From Caulobacterales bacterium (GTDB lineage Bacteria > Pseudomonadota > Alphaproteobacteria > Caulobacterales > Caulobacteraceae), in the NCBI GenBank assembly GCA_017307205.1, contig JAFKGN010000168.1:1-46155 (forward strand): a stretch of 46,155 nt of DNA, in the 5' to 3' direction. The position numbers were made by a program, and so were the translations under genes. Shown piece by piece: positions 36,289-44,553 of this stretch (positions are counted from its first letter, which is position 1; the number at the start of each line of letters is the position of its first letter). The notes under the pieces were generated by a model, which saw only the letters and a program-made list of their open reading frames with translations, was not told where the DNA came from and did not search any database.

Positions 36289-37809
36289 ATGTTCGAAGCG
36301 CTTGGTGATCGCCTCTCGTCCGTCTTCGACCGCCTCGGCGGTCGCGGCGTGCTGTCGGCCGCCGACATCGACGAGGCGCTGCGCGAAGTCCGCATCGCTC
36401 TGCTGGAGGCCGACGTCGCCCTTCCAGTGGTGAAGGAGTTCGTCGCCAAGGCCAAGGAGCTGGCGACCGGCGAGACGGTGATCCGCTCGGTCAAGCCGTC
36501 CGAGCAGGTGGTCAAGATCGTCTATGACGGCCTGGTCGACATGCTGGGAGGCGAGCAGCCGGAAGGCCTCAACCTCGCGCTCAACCCGCCGACCGTGATC
36601 CTGATGGCCGGCCTGCAGGGCTCGGGCAAGACGACCACCGCCGGCAAGCTGGCCCTGCGTCTGGGCAAGACCGAGCGCAAGAAGGTGCTGCTGGCCTCGC
36701 TGGACACCCGCCGTCCGGCCGCCATGGAGCAGCTGGCGATGCTGGCCAAGCTGGCCGAGGTCGACAGCCTGCCGATCGTCGCCGGCCAGAGCGCGCCGGA
36801 CATCACCCGCCGGGCGATGAGCGCCGCGAAGCTGGGCGGCTACGACGTCCTGATCCTCGACACCGCCGGCCGCACCACGCTCGACGAAGCGATGATGAGC
36901 GAAGCGGCCGAGATCGCCCGCCTGTCCAATCCGTCCGAGACCCTGCTGGTCGCCGACAGCCTGACCGGCCAGGACGCGGTGCGCACCGCCAAGGCGTTCC
37001 ACGAGCGCCTGCCGCTCACCGGCCTGATCCTGACCCGCGCCGACGGCGACGGCCGCGGCGGCGCGGCGCTGTCGATGCGCCACGTCACCGGCCTGCCGAT
37101 CAAGTTCCTCGGCGCCGGCGAAAAGATCGATGCGCTGGACGTGTTCGACGCCCGCCGCGTGGCCGGTCGCATTCTTGGTCAGGGCGACGTGGTGGCGCTG
37201 GTCGAAAAGGCCGCCGCCGACTTCGACAAGGCCGACGCGGAGCGCATGGCCCGCAAGCTGGCCAAGGGCCAGTTCGACCTCGACGACCTCGCGGCCCAGC
37301 TGTCCCAGATGCAGAAGATGGGCGGCATGGAAGGCATCATGGGCCTGCTGCCCGGGGTGCAGAAGGTGAAGAAGCAGATCGCCGAGAGCGGCGTGGACGA
37401 CCGCGTCTTCCGCCGTCAGCAGGCGATCATCAGCTCGATGACCAAGGCCGAGCGCAAGAAGCCGGACATCCTGGCCGCCTCGCGCAAGCGCCGCATCGCC
37501 GCCGGTTCGGGCGTTGATGTGGCCGAGGTCAACCGGCTGCTCAAGCAGCATCGCCAGATGGCCGACGTCTTCAAGTCGATGAGCAAGAACGGCGGCAAGG
37601 GCCTGGCCCAGATGGCCCGCCAGATGGGTATGCCCATGCCCGGCGGCAATCCGCTGAAGGCCCTCGGCGGCGGCAAGGCGCCGAGCCAGGAAGACCTGCA
37701 GAAGATGGCCCAGCAACTCGGCGGCGGCGGACCCGGCGCTCCCGACCTTTCGAAACTTCCCGGCCTTGGCGGCGGCCTGCCGCCGGGCTTCAACCCGTTC
37801 AAGAAATAA
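36289..37809 (+). CDS. ffh: Ffh, signal recognition particle protein (SRP54)
   Basis: A 506-residue GTPase that binds 4.5S RNA and signal sequences and delivers nascent membrane proteins to FtsY. N domain: residues 1-90. G domain: GLQGSGKTTTAGKLA (G1), DTRRPAAMEQL, LILDTAGRTTLDE (G3) and TRADGDGRGGAAL (G4/G5 area). The Met-rich M domain starts around GQGDVVALVEKAA and includes QMQKMGGMEGIMGLLPG and the RNA-binding RKRRIAAGSGVDVAEVN. The C-terminus is Gly/Pro-rich. It leads rpsP and rimM, an arrangement common in alphaproteobacteria. Confidence 0.97.
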   Translation: MFEALGDRLSSVFDRLGGRGVLSAADIDEALREVRIALLEADVALPVVKEFVAKAKELATGETVIRSVKPSEQVVKIVYDGLVDMLGGEQPEGLNLALNPPTVILMAGLQGSGKTTTAGKLALRLGKTERKKVLLASLDTRRPAAMEQLAMLAKLAEVDSLPIVAGQSAPDITRRAMSAAKLGGYDVLILDTAGRTTLDEAMMSEAAEIARLSNPSETLLVADSLTGQDAVRTAKAFHERLPLTGLILTRADGDGRGGAALSMRHVTGLPIKFLGAGEKIDALDVFDARRVAGRILGQGDVVALVEKAAADFDKADAERMARKLAKGQFDLDDLAAQLSQMQKMGGMEGIMGLLPGVQKVKKQIAESGVDDRVFRRQQAIISSMTKAERKKPDILAASRKRRIAAGSGVDVAEVNRLLKQHRQMADVFKSMSKNGGKGLAQMARQMGMPMPGGNPLKALGGGKAPSQEDLQKMAQQLGGGGPGAPDLSKLPGLGGGLPPGFNPFKK

Positions 37810-37855
37810 CGCCTACTTTTTCAAGAACATAACGACCGACTGAAGGACTACTGAA

Positions 37856-38392
37856 ATGCTGAAGATCCGCCTCGCCCGTGGCGGCGCCAAGAAGCGCCCC
37901 TACTATTCGATCGTCGTCGCCGACAGCCACTCGCCGCGTGACGGCCGCTTCATCGAGAAGGTCGGCACCTACAACCCGCTGCTGCCGAAGGACGGCCCGA
38001 CCCCGCGCGTCAGCCTGAAGCTGGAAAGCATCCAGGCGTGGATCGCCAAGGGCGCTCAGCCGACCGACCGCGTCGCCCGCTTCCTGGCCGCCGAAGGCGT
38101 CGGCCAATGGGCCCACGGCAACAACCCGAACAAGGCCAAGCCGGGCAAGAAGGCGCAAGAGCGTCTGGCCGAGCGCGCTCAGCGCGACGCCGACCGCGCC
38201 GAGGCCGAAGCCGCCGCCAAGGCCGCTGCTGCTGAAGCCGCCGCCGCGGCCGCCGCTGCCCCGCCGGAGCCGGAACCCGTCGCCGAAGAAGCCCCGGTCG
38301 AAGCCGCTGTGGAAGCTCCGGTCGAAGCTGAAGCCCCCGCCGCTGAAGCCGCTGCTGAAGAAGCTCCGGCCGAAGAAAAAGCCGAAGGCTAA
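37856..38392 (+). CDS. rpsP: Ribosomal protein S16 with long acidic/alanine tail
   Basis: The first ~85 residues are a standard bS16 ([20 protein letters not shown], then [14 protein letters not shown]). A basic-to-acidic tail of about 90 residues follows, made mostly of Ala and Glu with repeats of the type VEAPVEA and AEEAPAEE. Total length is 178, versus about 82 in E. coli; alphaproteobacterial S16 proteins often have tails, but this is on the long side. AAGGA lies 11 bases before the ATG. It sits 46 bp after ffh. Confidence 0.96.
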   Translation: MLKIRLARGGAKKRPYYSIVVADSHSPRDGRFIEKVGTYNPLLPKDGPTPRVSLKLESIQAWIAKGAQPTDRVARFLAAEGVGQWAHGNNPNKAKPGKKAQERLAERAQRDADRAEAEAAAKAAAAEAAAAAAAAPPEPEPVAEEAPVEAAVEAPVEAEAPAAEAAAEEAPAEEKAEG

Positions 38393-38427
38393 GAGCGATT
38401 CCTGGCCGGCTTATCCTGGTCGGCCGG

Positions 38428-38940
38428 GTGGCCGGCGGTTTCGGGGTGAAGGGGGAGGTGCGCCTCTCGACCTACACCGCCGAGCCGCTGGCGCTCGCCC
38501 AGTACAAGACCTTGCTGCGTGAGGACGGCTCGCCCGCCCTCACGTTGCTCTCCGCCCGCGCGGCCAAGGACGGTGTCGTCGCCCGTTGCGCCGGCATCGA
38601 GAGCAAGGAGGCGGCCGACGCCCTGCGTGGCCTTCGCCTCTACATCCCGCGCGAGGCCTTGCCCGAGCCGGATGAAGACGAGTTCTACCTCACCGATCTG
38701 ATCGGCCTCGCCGTCGAGGACCTGACCGGCAAGCCGCTCGGTCGCATCAAGGCCGTGCCGAACTTCGGCTCCGGTGACCTCTTGGAGATCGAGCCGCCTC
38801 GCGGCGGGCCGACCTTCTACCTGCCGTTCACCCGCGAGGCCGTGCCCGAGGTGAGGCTCGCAGAGCGCCGCGTGATCGCCGATCCGCCCGGGGAAATCGA
38901 GGCGGACCCCAACGAGGGGCGCGATCCCGAGGGCGACTGA
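38428..38940 (+). CDS. rimM: RimM, 16S rRNA processing factor
   Basis: RimM binds S19 and helps mature the 30S head. The protein has the N-terminal barrel (AGGFGVKGEVRLSTY...), DEFYLTDLIGL and the C-terminal PRC-barrel (GRIKAVPNFGSGDLLEI, YLPFTREAVPEV). From the GTG at 38428 it is 170 residues and lacks the first conserved strand. That strand (LILVGRV) is encoded in frame just upstream, but no ATG, GTG or TTG precedes it; the frame offers only ATT at 38398, ATC at 38413 and CTG at 38416. True initiation may be at one of these. It lies 35 bp (GTG) or 5 bp (ATT) after rpsP. Confidence 0.88.
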   Translation: MAGGFGVKGEVRLSTYTAEPLALAQYKTLLREDGSPALTLLSARAAKDGVVARCAGIESKEAADALRGLRLYIPREALPEPDEDEFYLTDLIGLAVEDLTGKPLGRIKAVPNFGSGDLLEIEPPRGGPTFYLPFTREAVPEVRLAERRVIADPPGEIEADPNEGRDPEGD

Positions 38941-38957
38941 AAATTTTGGGTGAACGC

Positions 38958-38981
38958 CGTCATGACAAAAGGGTCATGACG
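38958..38981. other. Inverted repeat of two GTCATGAC palindromes after rimM
   Basis: CGTCATGAC (38958-38966) and GTCATGACG (38973-38981) are inverted around AAAAGG, and each contains the 8-bp self-palindrome GTCATGAC. There is no T run. It lies 18 bp after rimM and about 70 bp before the small ORF, so it could be an operator or the end of the ffh operon message. Confidence 0.45.
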
Positions 38982-39049
38982 CAGGCTTAACTGGGGAACG
39001 AACCTGGGGCGTGCGATTTGCAGAACGTCCCTCTCGTCCTCAGCGCCCG

Positions 39050-39187
39050 ATGCCCGCCATGCCCCGCCTCGCCAACCGTATCGCAGTCGTCTTCGGCGTT
39101 CTCGCCATGGCCGCCGCTTCGGCCGGGGTGACCGCCGCGGTGATCCTCTGGCCGCAAGGCGTGGCTCAGATCGCGGGCGACCTCTAG
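39050..39187 (+). CDS. Very small predicted membrane protein (45 residues)
   Basis: The frame reads MPAMPRLANRIAVVFGVLAM and continues hydrophobic, giving one transmembrane helix (about residues 10-33) with a basic N-terminus. Its TAG stop shares CTAG with the stop of convergent tesB, as known gene pairs in this window do, which weakly supports its reality. No good ribosome-binding site precedes the ATG at 39050 or 39059; a GTG at 39011 would lengthen it by 13 residues. No family is recognised. Confidence 0.4.
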   Translation: MPAMPRLANRIAVVFGVLAMAAASAGVTAAVILWPQGVAQIAGDL

Positions 39188-40059
39188 CTCTTCGGCTTTC
39201 GCACGCGCATCAGGGCTTCCTGGGCCATCGAGGCGACCAGGGTTCCGTCTCGGCGGAACATCTCGCCCCGCACCAGGCCGCGGCTTTCCGAGGTCGACGG
39301 GCTGTCCTGAGCGAACAGCACCCAATCGTTGAAGTCGACCGGCCGGTGGAACCAGATGGCGTGGTCGAGGCTGGCCGGCTGCAGGCCGGGCGTCCAGAAA
39401 TTCAGCCCGTGCACGCGCAGGGCCGTCTCCATGAAGGTGAGGTCCGAGGCGTAGGCCAGGGTCGCCTGCTGCAGGCGCACGTCGTCCGGGACCGGTTCCT
39501 TGGCCCGCATCCAGACTTCCTTGCGCGCCGGCTTGGGGCCGGGATCGACCAGGGTCGGTGGATCGACCCAGCGCACCTCGATGCGCCAGGGGCGGTCGGT
39601 GACCTTCATCACCTGCGGCGGCAGATGCTCACCGAGGCCTTTGAGAAGCTCCGCCTCGGTCGGCAGGCTGTCGGCGTCAGGGGCTTCGGGGGCGTCGAAC
39701 TGATGCTCCGGCCCGTCCTCGGCGGCCTGGAAGGAGGCGGCGAAGTTGAAGATCTGCTGGCCGTGCTGGATCGCCGTGACCCGCCGCGTGGTGAAGCTGC
39801 CGCCGTCGCGCGCGCGGTCGACCTGATAGAGCACCGGCGCCGTCACATCGCCCGGGCGGATGAAATAGCAGTGCAGCGAGTGACAGACCCGGTCGGCCGG
39901 CACCGTCTCGTAGGCGGCCAGCAGAGCCTGGGCGATCACCAGCCCGCCGAAGATGCGCGGATAGCCGTCGTCGGGCGAAATCCCACGGAACAGGTTCACC
40001 TCGATTGGCTCAAGGCGGAGGATGTCCTGCAGGCTGTCGAAGTCGGCGGAACTGGGCAT
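39184..40059 (-). CDS. tesB: TesB-type acyl-CoA thioesterase II
   Basis: A 291-residue double hot-dog thioesterase, close to the 286 of E. coli TesB. It has the signatures RIFGGLVIAQALLAAYETV, CHSLHCYFIRPGD and LDHAIWFHRPVDFNDWVLF. It hydrolyses medium- and long-chain acyl-CoAs to free acid and CoA. A longer frame from 40095 adds twelve residues that come only from an inverted repeat (40069-40092), so the ATG at 40059 was chosen. It is the last gene of the minus-strand WD40-mtgA-tesB run. Confidence 0.92.
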   Translation of the reverse strand: MPSSADFDSLQDILRLEPIEVNLFRGISPDDGYPRIFGGLVIAQALLAAYETVPADRVCHSLHCYFIRPGDVTAPVLYQVDRARDGGSFTTRRVTAIQHGQQIFNFAASFQAAEDGPEHQFDAPEAPDADSLPTEAELLKGLGEHLPPQVMKVTDRPWRIEVRWVDPPTLVDPGPKPARKEVWMRAKEPVPDDVRLQQATLAYASDLTFMETALRVHGLNFWTPGLQPASLDHAIWFHRPVDFNDWVLFAQDSPSTSESRGLVRGEMFRRDGTLVASMAQEALMRVRKPKS

Positions 40060-40068
40060 GGGCCGCTT

Positions 40069-40108
40069 ATGACGCCGGTGACGTGGCGTCATCAAGCGCC
40101 GTGGCGCT
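40069..40108. other. Two adjacent hairpins between mtgA and tesB
   Basis: ATGACGCC and GGCGTCAT (40069-40092) form an 8-bp stem with an 8-base loop. AGCGCC-GT-GGCGCT (40095-40108) follows and touches the mtgA stop codon. The pair fills the 48-bp gap and may protect or separate the two parts of the message. Confidence 0.4.
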
Positions 40109-40854
40109 TACAGCACGCACTCCGCGAGACCGTCGCGACGAACCGCGCCGCTGGCGGCGGTGATGCGGCTGGAGCGGCGTCGCACATAGGGGCCGCTGTC
40201 TGCGGCCTTCCACTTCAACGGGCTGGGCAGGATGGCGGCCAAGCGCGAGGCCTGCGAGGCGCTGAGCTTGTCGGCGGAGACTCCGAACCACTTCTTCGAC
40301 GCGGCTTCCGCGCCGTAGACGCCCGGACCCCACTCAACGCTGTTGAGATAGACCTCCATGATCCGTCGCTTGCCCCAGATCACCTCGATCAGAACAGTGA
40401 AATAGGCCTCAAGGCCTTTGCGGACGTAGGAGCGGTCGGGCCACAGGAAGACGTTCTTGGCGGTCTGCTGGCTGATGGTCGAGCCGCCGCGTATGCGGCT
40501 GGGCCGCTTCTCGTTATTGGCCATCGCCTTCTGCATGGCGTCGAAGTCGAAGCCGTGATGCTCGCAGAACCGGGCGTCCTCGGCGGCGATCACCGCGCGG
40601 GTGAGGGCCGGGGAAATCTTGCGGATCGGCTTCCAGCGATGGTCGAAGCCGCGGCCCTCGAACAGGCGCTGAACCATTAGGAAGGTCACCGGCGGCGGCA
40701 GGAAACGATAGACGATCACGCCGCCGATCGGTGCGACGATGGCTACAATCAGGCAGGCGAGGGCGGCTCGGCGCACATGGCCCCAGAAGCCGCCGCGCTT
40801 ACGCGATCGGGGCGCGCTGCTGCGGCTCGGCTTGGCTTTCGATTTGCCCGGCAT
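40108..40854 (-). CDS. mtgA: MtgA, monofunctional biosynthetic peptidoglycan transglycosylase
   Basis: A 248-residue inner-membrane enzyme that polymerises lipid II into glycan strands. A basic N-terminus precedes one membrane anchor ([20 protein letters not shown]). The GT51 domain follows, with the catalytic Glu in [16 protein letters not shown], the block [18 protein letters not shown], and [20 protein letters not shown]. No transpeptidase domain follows. It lies 30 bp after the WD40 gene and 48 bp before tesB on the same strand. Confidence 0.95.
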   Translation of the reverse strand: MPGKSKAKPSRSSAPRSRKRGGFWGHVRRAALACLIVAIVAPIGGVIVYRFLPPPVTFLMVQRLFEGRGFDHRWKPIRKISPALTRAVIAAEDARFCEHHGFDFDAMQKAMANNEKRPSRIRGGSTISQQTAKNVFLWPDRSYVRKGLEAYFTVLIEVIWGKRRIMEVYLNSVEWGPGVYGAEAASKKWFGVSADKLSASQASRLAAILPSPLKWKAADSGPYVRRRSSRITAASGAVRRDGLAECVL

Positions 40855-40884
40855 GGCTGAAGCTTAGACGGCGGGCGTCAGGCG

Positions 40885-41883
40885 TCAAAGCGCCGGAATG
40901 GCGAAGACGCCGGCGGCGCCGGCCTCGTCGCCGAAGGCCACGCGGGCGCCGTCGGCCGACAGCGCCAGGGCGCTGATCGGGGCCGCCCCCTTGCCGCGCA
41001 GGTTGGCCTGCTTCAGTCCGCCCAACTTGGCGGCCCAGACACCGCCGTCGGCGAGCCCGGCCGCAACCAGACCATCGGCGCTCGCGCCCGTCACCTGGGT
41101 GACCAGGGTGTCCTCGCGATGACCGATCTCGGCGGCTTCCTTGCCCATCGGGCCGTTGGTTCCGACGAACGGCCAGATCACCGCCCCGTGCGAGCCGGAG
41201 GTGACCAGGGCCGCGCCCTTCTGCACGAAAGCCAGGCTGCGCGGCTTGGCGGGATAGCCGCCCATCCGCATGTCCTTGGCGTCGGCCATGCGCCAGCCGT
41301 GCAGCTGGTTCTCCTGCATGGCGCTGATCAGGAACTTGCCGTCGGGGCTCCAGGCCACCGCCGCGTGGCTGCCGGCCCACTTCATGATCTGGGGCTTCTG
41401 CTCTGCGATGCGCGCCCACCACAGCCAGGCCCCGCCATAGGTGGCGGCCGCGAGCCGCCGGCCCTTGGCGTCGAAGGCCAGCCCCGCCACCGACTTCTCG
41501 TGCTGGAACGTGCGGGAGAACGCGGCGTCGGCGGCGTCGAGCACCCGGACCTCGCGGCCGGCCGCGAAGGCGATCAGGCCGGAAGTGGTGCTGGTGGTCA
41601 CAACATCAATCCACCGGCCGGGCGCTTCGGCCAGAACCTGGGGTTCGGCCCCGGCGCGGGTCCAGACGAGGCGGCCATCGTCGCCGCCGGTAACCACGCC
41701 GTCGCCGCTCGGATGAGCCGCGGCGGCCAGCACAGCGCCGTCGTGGGCGGTCTTGGCTTCGAAGCCATCGGCGGCCTCGATCATCACCCGCCCGTCGCCC
41801 AGGGCGAAGATCGCCCGACCTGCGGAATCGAACAGGGCGGTGGTGACGAAGGCGTCGAAAGCGGTGGCGGGAGCGTCGGTCAT
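40885..41883 (-). CDS. WD40-repeat protein
   Basis: A 332-residue protein without signal peptide, built of WD40-like blades. Examples are AVLAAAAHPSGDGVVTGGDDG, SVAGLAFDAKGRRLAAATYG, AAVAWSPDGKFLISAMQENQ and ISALALSADGARVAFGDEAG. It should form a beta-propeller scaffold; partners are unknown. The ATG at 41883 is preferred over 41922. It is first in the minus-strand run with mtgA and tesB. Confidence 0.82.
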   Translation of the reverse strand: MTDAPATAFDAFVTTALFDSAGRAIFALGDGRVMIEAADGFEAKTAHDGAVLAAAAHPSGDGVVTGGDDGRLVWTRAGAEPQVLAEAPGRWIDVVTTSTTSGLIAFAAGREVRVLDAADAAFSRTFQHEKSVAGLAFDAKGRRLAAATYGGAWLWWARIAEQKPQIMKWAGSHAAVAWSPDGKFLISAMQENQLHGWRMADAKDMRMGGYPAKPRSLAFVQKGAALVTSGSHGAVIWPFVGTNGPMGKEAAEIGHREDTLVTQVTGASADGLVAAGLADGGVWAAKLGGLKQANLRGKGAAPISALALSADGARVAFGDEAGAAGVFAIPAL

Positions 41884-42060
41884 GGGCGCGAAATAGCGTC
41901 GCGCCGCCGTTTTCGCCAGCACGACGGCAGATTCCTTCGCTTCCTGCGGGAAGCGCGGAAATGAGCCGCGTTAGGCTTTGACTTACGACGCCGGACGCGG
42001 CATTGGTTCCGGCGCGCAATGACAAGCCCGTGTGTGGCGGGCGCTTGGGAGAAGGTGGCG

Positions 42061-42513
42061 ATGGCCGCGAAACTCGCCGGTTCAGGCGGATCCAAATACT
42101 CGCTCGGGCAGAACTCCGAGATCAACGTCACGCCGTTCGTCGACATCCTCCTCGTGCTGCTGATCATCTTCATGGTCGCGGTTCCGATGGCGACCGTGTC
42201 GATCAAGCTCGACCTGCCGCCGGCGACCCCGCCGCCCCCGGATGCGAAGCCGGTGGAGCCGACCTTCATCTCGATCCAGAAGGACGGCGGCATCTACATC
42301 GCGGACACCCAGACCCAGCTGGAACGCCTGGCGGTCGATCTGGAAGCCCGCATGCGCAAGAACAACCCGGAAATGACCGGCCCGGCCACTGAAGAACGCG
42401 TCATGATCCGCGCCGATGCGGACGTGACCTACAACGACTTCATGACCGTGGTGAACCAACTGCAGACCGACGGCTTCTACAAGGTCGGCCTGATCAACGA
42501 AGACATCTCCTAA
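42061..42513 (+). CDS. exbD: ExbD/TolR-family biopolymer transport protein
   Basis: A 150-residue protein with one N-terminal transmembrane helix containing the family Asp in EINVTPFVDILLVLLIIF, and a periplasmic domain. ExbD uses the proton gradient together with ExbB and TonB to energise outer-membrane transport. The proline-rich stretch PPATPPPPDAKPVEP follows the membrane helix. The start at 42061 has GAGAAGG upstream and is chosen over 42019. No exbB or tonB gene accompanies it, and the strong terminator after it shows it is transcribed alone or last. Confidence 0.9.
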   Translation: MAAKLAGSGGSKYSLGQNSEINVTPFVDILLVLLIIFMVAVPMATVSIKLDLPPATPPPPDAKPVEPTFISIQKDGGIYIADTQTQLERLAVDLEARMRKNNPEMTGPATEERVMIRADADVTYNDFMTVVNQLQTDGFYKVGLINEDIS

Positions 42514-42542
42514 GCGCTTTCGAGCGACATTGGAGAACGGGC

Positions 42543-42577
42543 AAGCCCCGGCGTCCGAGACGCCGGGGCTTTTCTGT
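42543..42577 (+). terminator. Intrinsic terminator of exbD
   Basis: AAGCCCCGGCGTC (42543-42555) pairs perfectly over 13 bp with GACGCCGGGGCTT (42559-42571) around a 3-base loop, followed by TTTCTGTTT. This is the best intrinsic terminator in the window. It lies 30 bp after the exbD stop. Confidence 0.88.
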
Positions 42578-42668
42578 TTCTGTCTGTCAGGCCGGCCCTC
42601 TGCCGGCCACCCATGAACACCGACATTACGACGCGCGCAGCGCGCGACTGAGCCTCACCGTGCATGGG

Positions 42669-42689
42669 TCGCCGGGACAGGCCCGGCGA
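42669..42689. repeat. REP-like palindromic intergenic element
   Basis: TCGCCGGG-ACAGG-CCCGGCGA is a palindromic unit within a larger stretch (about 42653-42700) of the type often scattered through intergenic DNA in Caulobacterales and related groups. Only this copy is seen here, so its repeat nature is inferred. It lies in the gene-free 42514-42778 spacer between exbD and the cobW-type gene. Confidence 0.4.
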
Positions 42690-42716
42690 TGACGGGGGTT
42701 TGAGGGTGGCGCGGAC

Positions 42717-42746
42717 GAAAAAGACCGCCAGGGCGCGCCCGGCGGC
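42717..42746 (-). terminator. Intrinsic terminator of the COG0523 GTPase gene
   Basis: On the minus strand, CCGCC and GGCGG enclose the self-complementary GGGCGCGCCC, followed by TCTTTTTC. It lies about 33 bp after the stop of the GTPase gene and should end that transcript. Confidence 0.65.
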
Positions 42747-42778
42747 CTTTCGCGTTCAATGAACCGGGGTGGCGCGTC

Positions 42779-43885
42779 TCAGGCCGCGCAGGCCTCGAAG
42801 CCCTTGCGCAGGGCGGCTTCGTCGAGGTTGCGGCCGATGAAGACCATGCGGCTGTAGCGCTTCTCGTCGTCGCGCCATTCACGCTGCAGATCGCCCTCAA
42901 GGATCATGTGCACCGCCTGGAAGACCAGGCGCTTGGGTTCGCCGGCGACATCGATGATGCCCTTGGCGCGGAGAATGTCCGGACCCTGCTGCTGCAGCAG
43001 CGCGTCGAGCCATTGGGTGATGCGACGCCCATCGATCGGCCGGTCGAGGGTCAGGGCCACGCCCTTCACATCGTCGCCGTGGTCGTGGCCGCCGGCGCCG
43101 TGGTGGTGATGGTCGTCGTGACCATGGTCATGATCGTGGTGATGGTGATCATGGCCGCAGTGCTCGTCGTGCACATGGCCTTCCTCGCCGTGCGCCGGGT
43201 TCAGGAAGGCCGGCTCCAGGCTGACGATGCGGTCGAGGTCGAACCCGCCGCGGCCGAGCACGGCGTCGAGCGGCACGTTCGAGCGCTGGGCGCGGTGGAT
43301 CGGGGCCAGCGGATTGATGCGGCGGATGCGGGCCTCGACCTGGGCCAGCTCGGCCGGGGTCACCAGGTCGGTCTTGTTGAGCACGATCTGGTCGGCGAAG
43401 GCGATCTGCTCGACCGCTTCCTTGCTGTCCGCGAGGCGCAGCAGGATGTGCTTGGCGTCGACCACGGCGGTGACGCTGTCCAGCCGCGTGCGGTCGGAGA
43501 CGTCCTGGTCGACGAAGAAGGTCTGGGCCACCGGGCCGGGATCGGCCAGGCCCGTGGTCTCGACGATGATGGCGTCGAAAGCGCCCTTCGAACCCTGGCG
43601 CTTCATCAGGCCCGAGAGCACGCGGATCAGGTCGCCGCGCACCGTGCAGCAGACGCAGCCGTTGTTCATCTCGAACACTTCTTCGTCGGCGCCGACGATG
43701 AGGTCGTTGTCGATGCCCACCTCGCCGAACTCGTTGACGATCACGGCGTAGCGCTTGCCGTGGTCCTCGCTGAGGATGCGGTTGAGCAGGGTGGTCTTGC
43801 CGGCCCCGAGGTAGCCGGTGAGCACGGTGACGGGGGTCTTCGCCTGAGCCGACGGAGCGGGGGCGGGAGCGGTGTCGAGAGCCAT
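42779..43885 (-). CDS. COG0523/CobW-family GTPase with His-rich metal-binding region
   Basis: A 368-residue G3E GTPase of the zinc-chaperone/CobW type. P-loop: [18 protein letters not shown] (residues 21-38). The metal motif CxCC is at 77-80 in [18 protein letters not shown] lies in IVLNKTDL. Between the GTPase and C-terminal domains, residues 232-269 contain 18 histidines, a metal-buffering segment. The C-terminal CobW_C domain is complete. It follows a membrane-protein gene by 31 bp, and a Zur-type palindrome lies upstream of that gene, which points to zinc supply (ZNG1/YeiR-like) rather than cobalamin synthesis. Confidence 0.93.
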   Translation of the reverse strand: MALDTAPAPAPSAQAKTPVTVLTGYLGAGKTTLLNRILSEDHGKRYAVIVNEFGEVGIDNDLIVGADEEVFEMNNGCVCCTVRGDLIRVLSGLMKRQGSKGAFDAIIVETTGLADPGPVAQTFFVDQDVSDRTRLDSVTAVVDAKHILLRLADSKEAVEQIAFADQIVLNKTDLVTPAELAQVEARIRRINPLAPIHRAQRSNVPLDAVLGRGGFDLDRIVSLEPAFLNPAHGEEGHVHDEHCGHDHHHHDHDHGHDDHHHHGAGGHDHGDDVKGVALTLDRPIDGRRITQWLDALLQQQGPDILRAKGIIDVAGEPKRLVFQAVHMILEGDLQREWRDDEKRYSRMVFIGRNLDEAALRKGFEACAA

Positions 43886-43916
43886 GGCGGCTATTTAAGA
43901 GAGCCGGCGCGGAATC

Positions 43917-44537
43917 CTAGAGTTCAACTGCGATCATCGCGACGCCGAGGGCGCACATCACCCCGCCGAGGATGGCCGGCTCGCGACGCGCCAGCCAGTC
44001 CAGTTTCAGGCGGGAGGCTCCGGCCAGGCTCAGGCCGGTGAACAGCATCATCCCGGCGGTCGTGGCGATCAGCAGGACGCCGGAGAGCAGGGCGAAGGCG
44101 CCCCAGCCTTCGCCGGCGTTGGCGAGATAGAGCGGCAGGAAGGCCTCGCAGGGGCTTATCGCCAGCAGAAGGAACAGCCCAGCCATTGCCGCCGCATCCG
44201 AGCGATAGCGGCGCGGCTCGCCGCCATGGGCGTGGCCCATCAGCTGCCAGAGGCCGAGGGCGACCAACAGGCCGCCCGCGATCCAGTGCAGGCCGTGGCC
44301 CAGCCACGGGGCGACCACCATGCCGGCCGCCAGTACGCCCGCGCCTAGTAATACAGTGCAGGCCACGTGGCCGAGGCCGGCGAAGGCGGCCACCGCCAGG
44401 GTGCGGGTGCGGCTCCATCCCCGGGCGCGGGAGACCAGAACGAAGGGCAGCCAGTGCGTCGGCAGGGCCGCGTGCAGGAAGGCGACCACGAAACCGGCGG
44501 CGGCGAGGGGGAGAAGCGCGGTAGGAGCGGCGAGCAT
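43917..44537 (-). CDS. Multi-helix membrane protein, putative metal transporter (NicO/UreH-like)
   Basis: A 206-residue protein of about six membrane helices. The first helix region AFLHAALPTHWLPFVLV, the later GHVACTVLLGAG and the block LLAISPCEAFLPLYLANAG place conserved His and Cys/Glu residues within the membrane, as in NicO/UreH/DsbD-like metal permeases. The family call is by general resemblance and moderate. It is first in an operon with the COG0523 GTPase, 17 bp downstream of a Zur-type palindrome, which suggests zinc (less likely nickel or cobalt) transport. Confidence 0.7.
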   Translation of the reverse strand: MLAAPTALLPLAAAGFVVAFLHAALPTHWLPFVLVSRARGWSRTRTLAVAAFAGLGHVACTVLLGAGVLAAGMVVAPWLGHGLHWIAGGLLVALGLWQLMGHAHGGEPRRYRSDAAAMAGLFLLLAISPCEAFLPLYLANAGEGWGAFALLSGVLLIATTAGMMLFTGLSLAGASRLKLDWLARREPAILGGVMCALGVAMIAVEL

Positions 44538-44553
44538 GAGGCCGCATGTAGAG

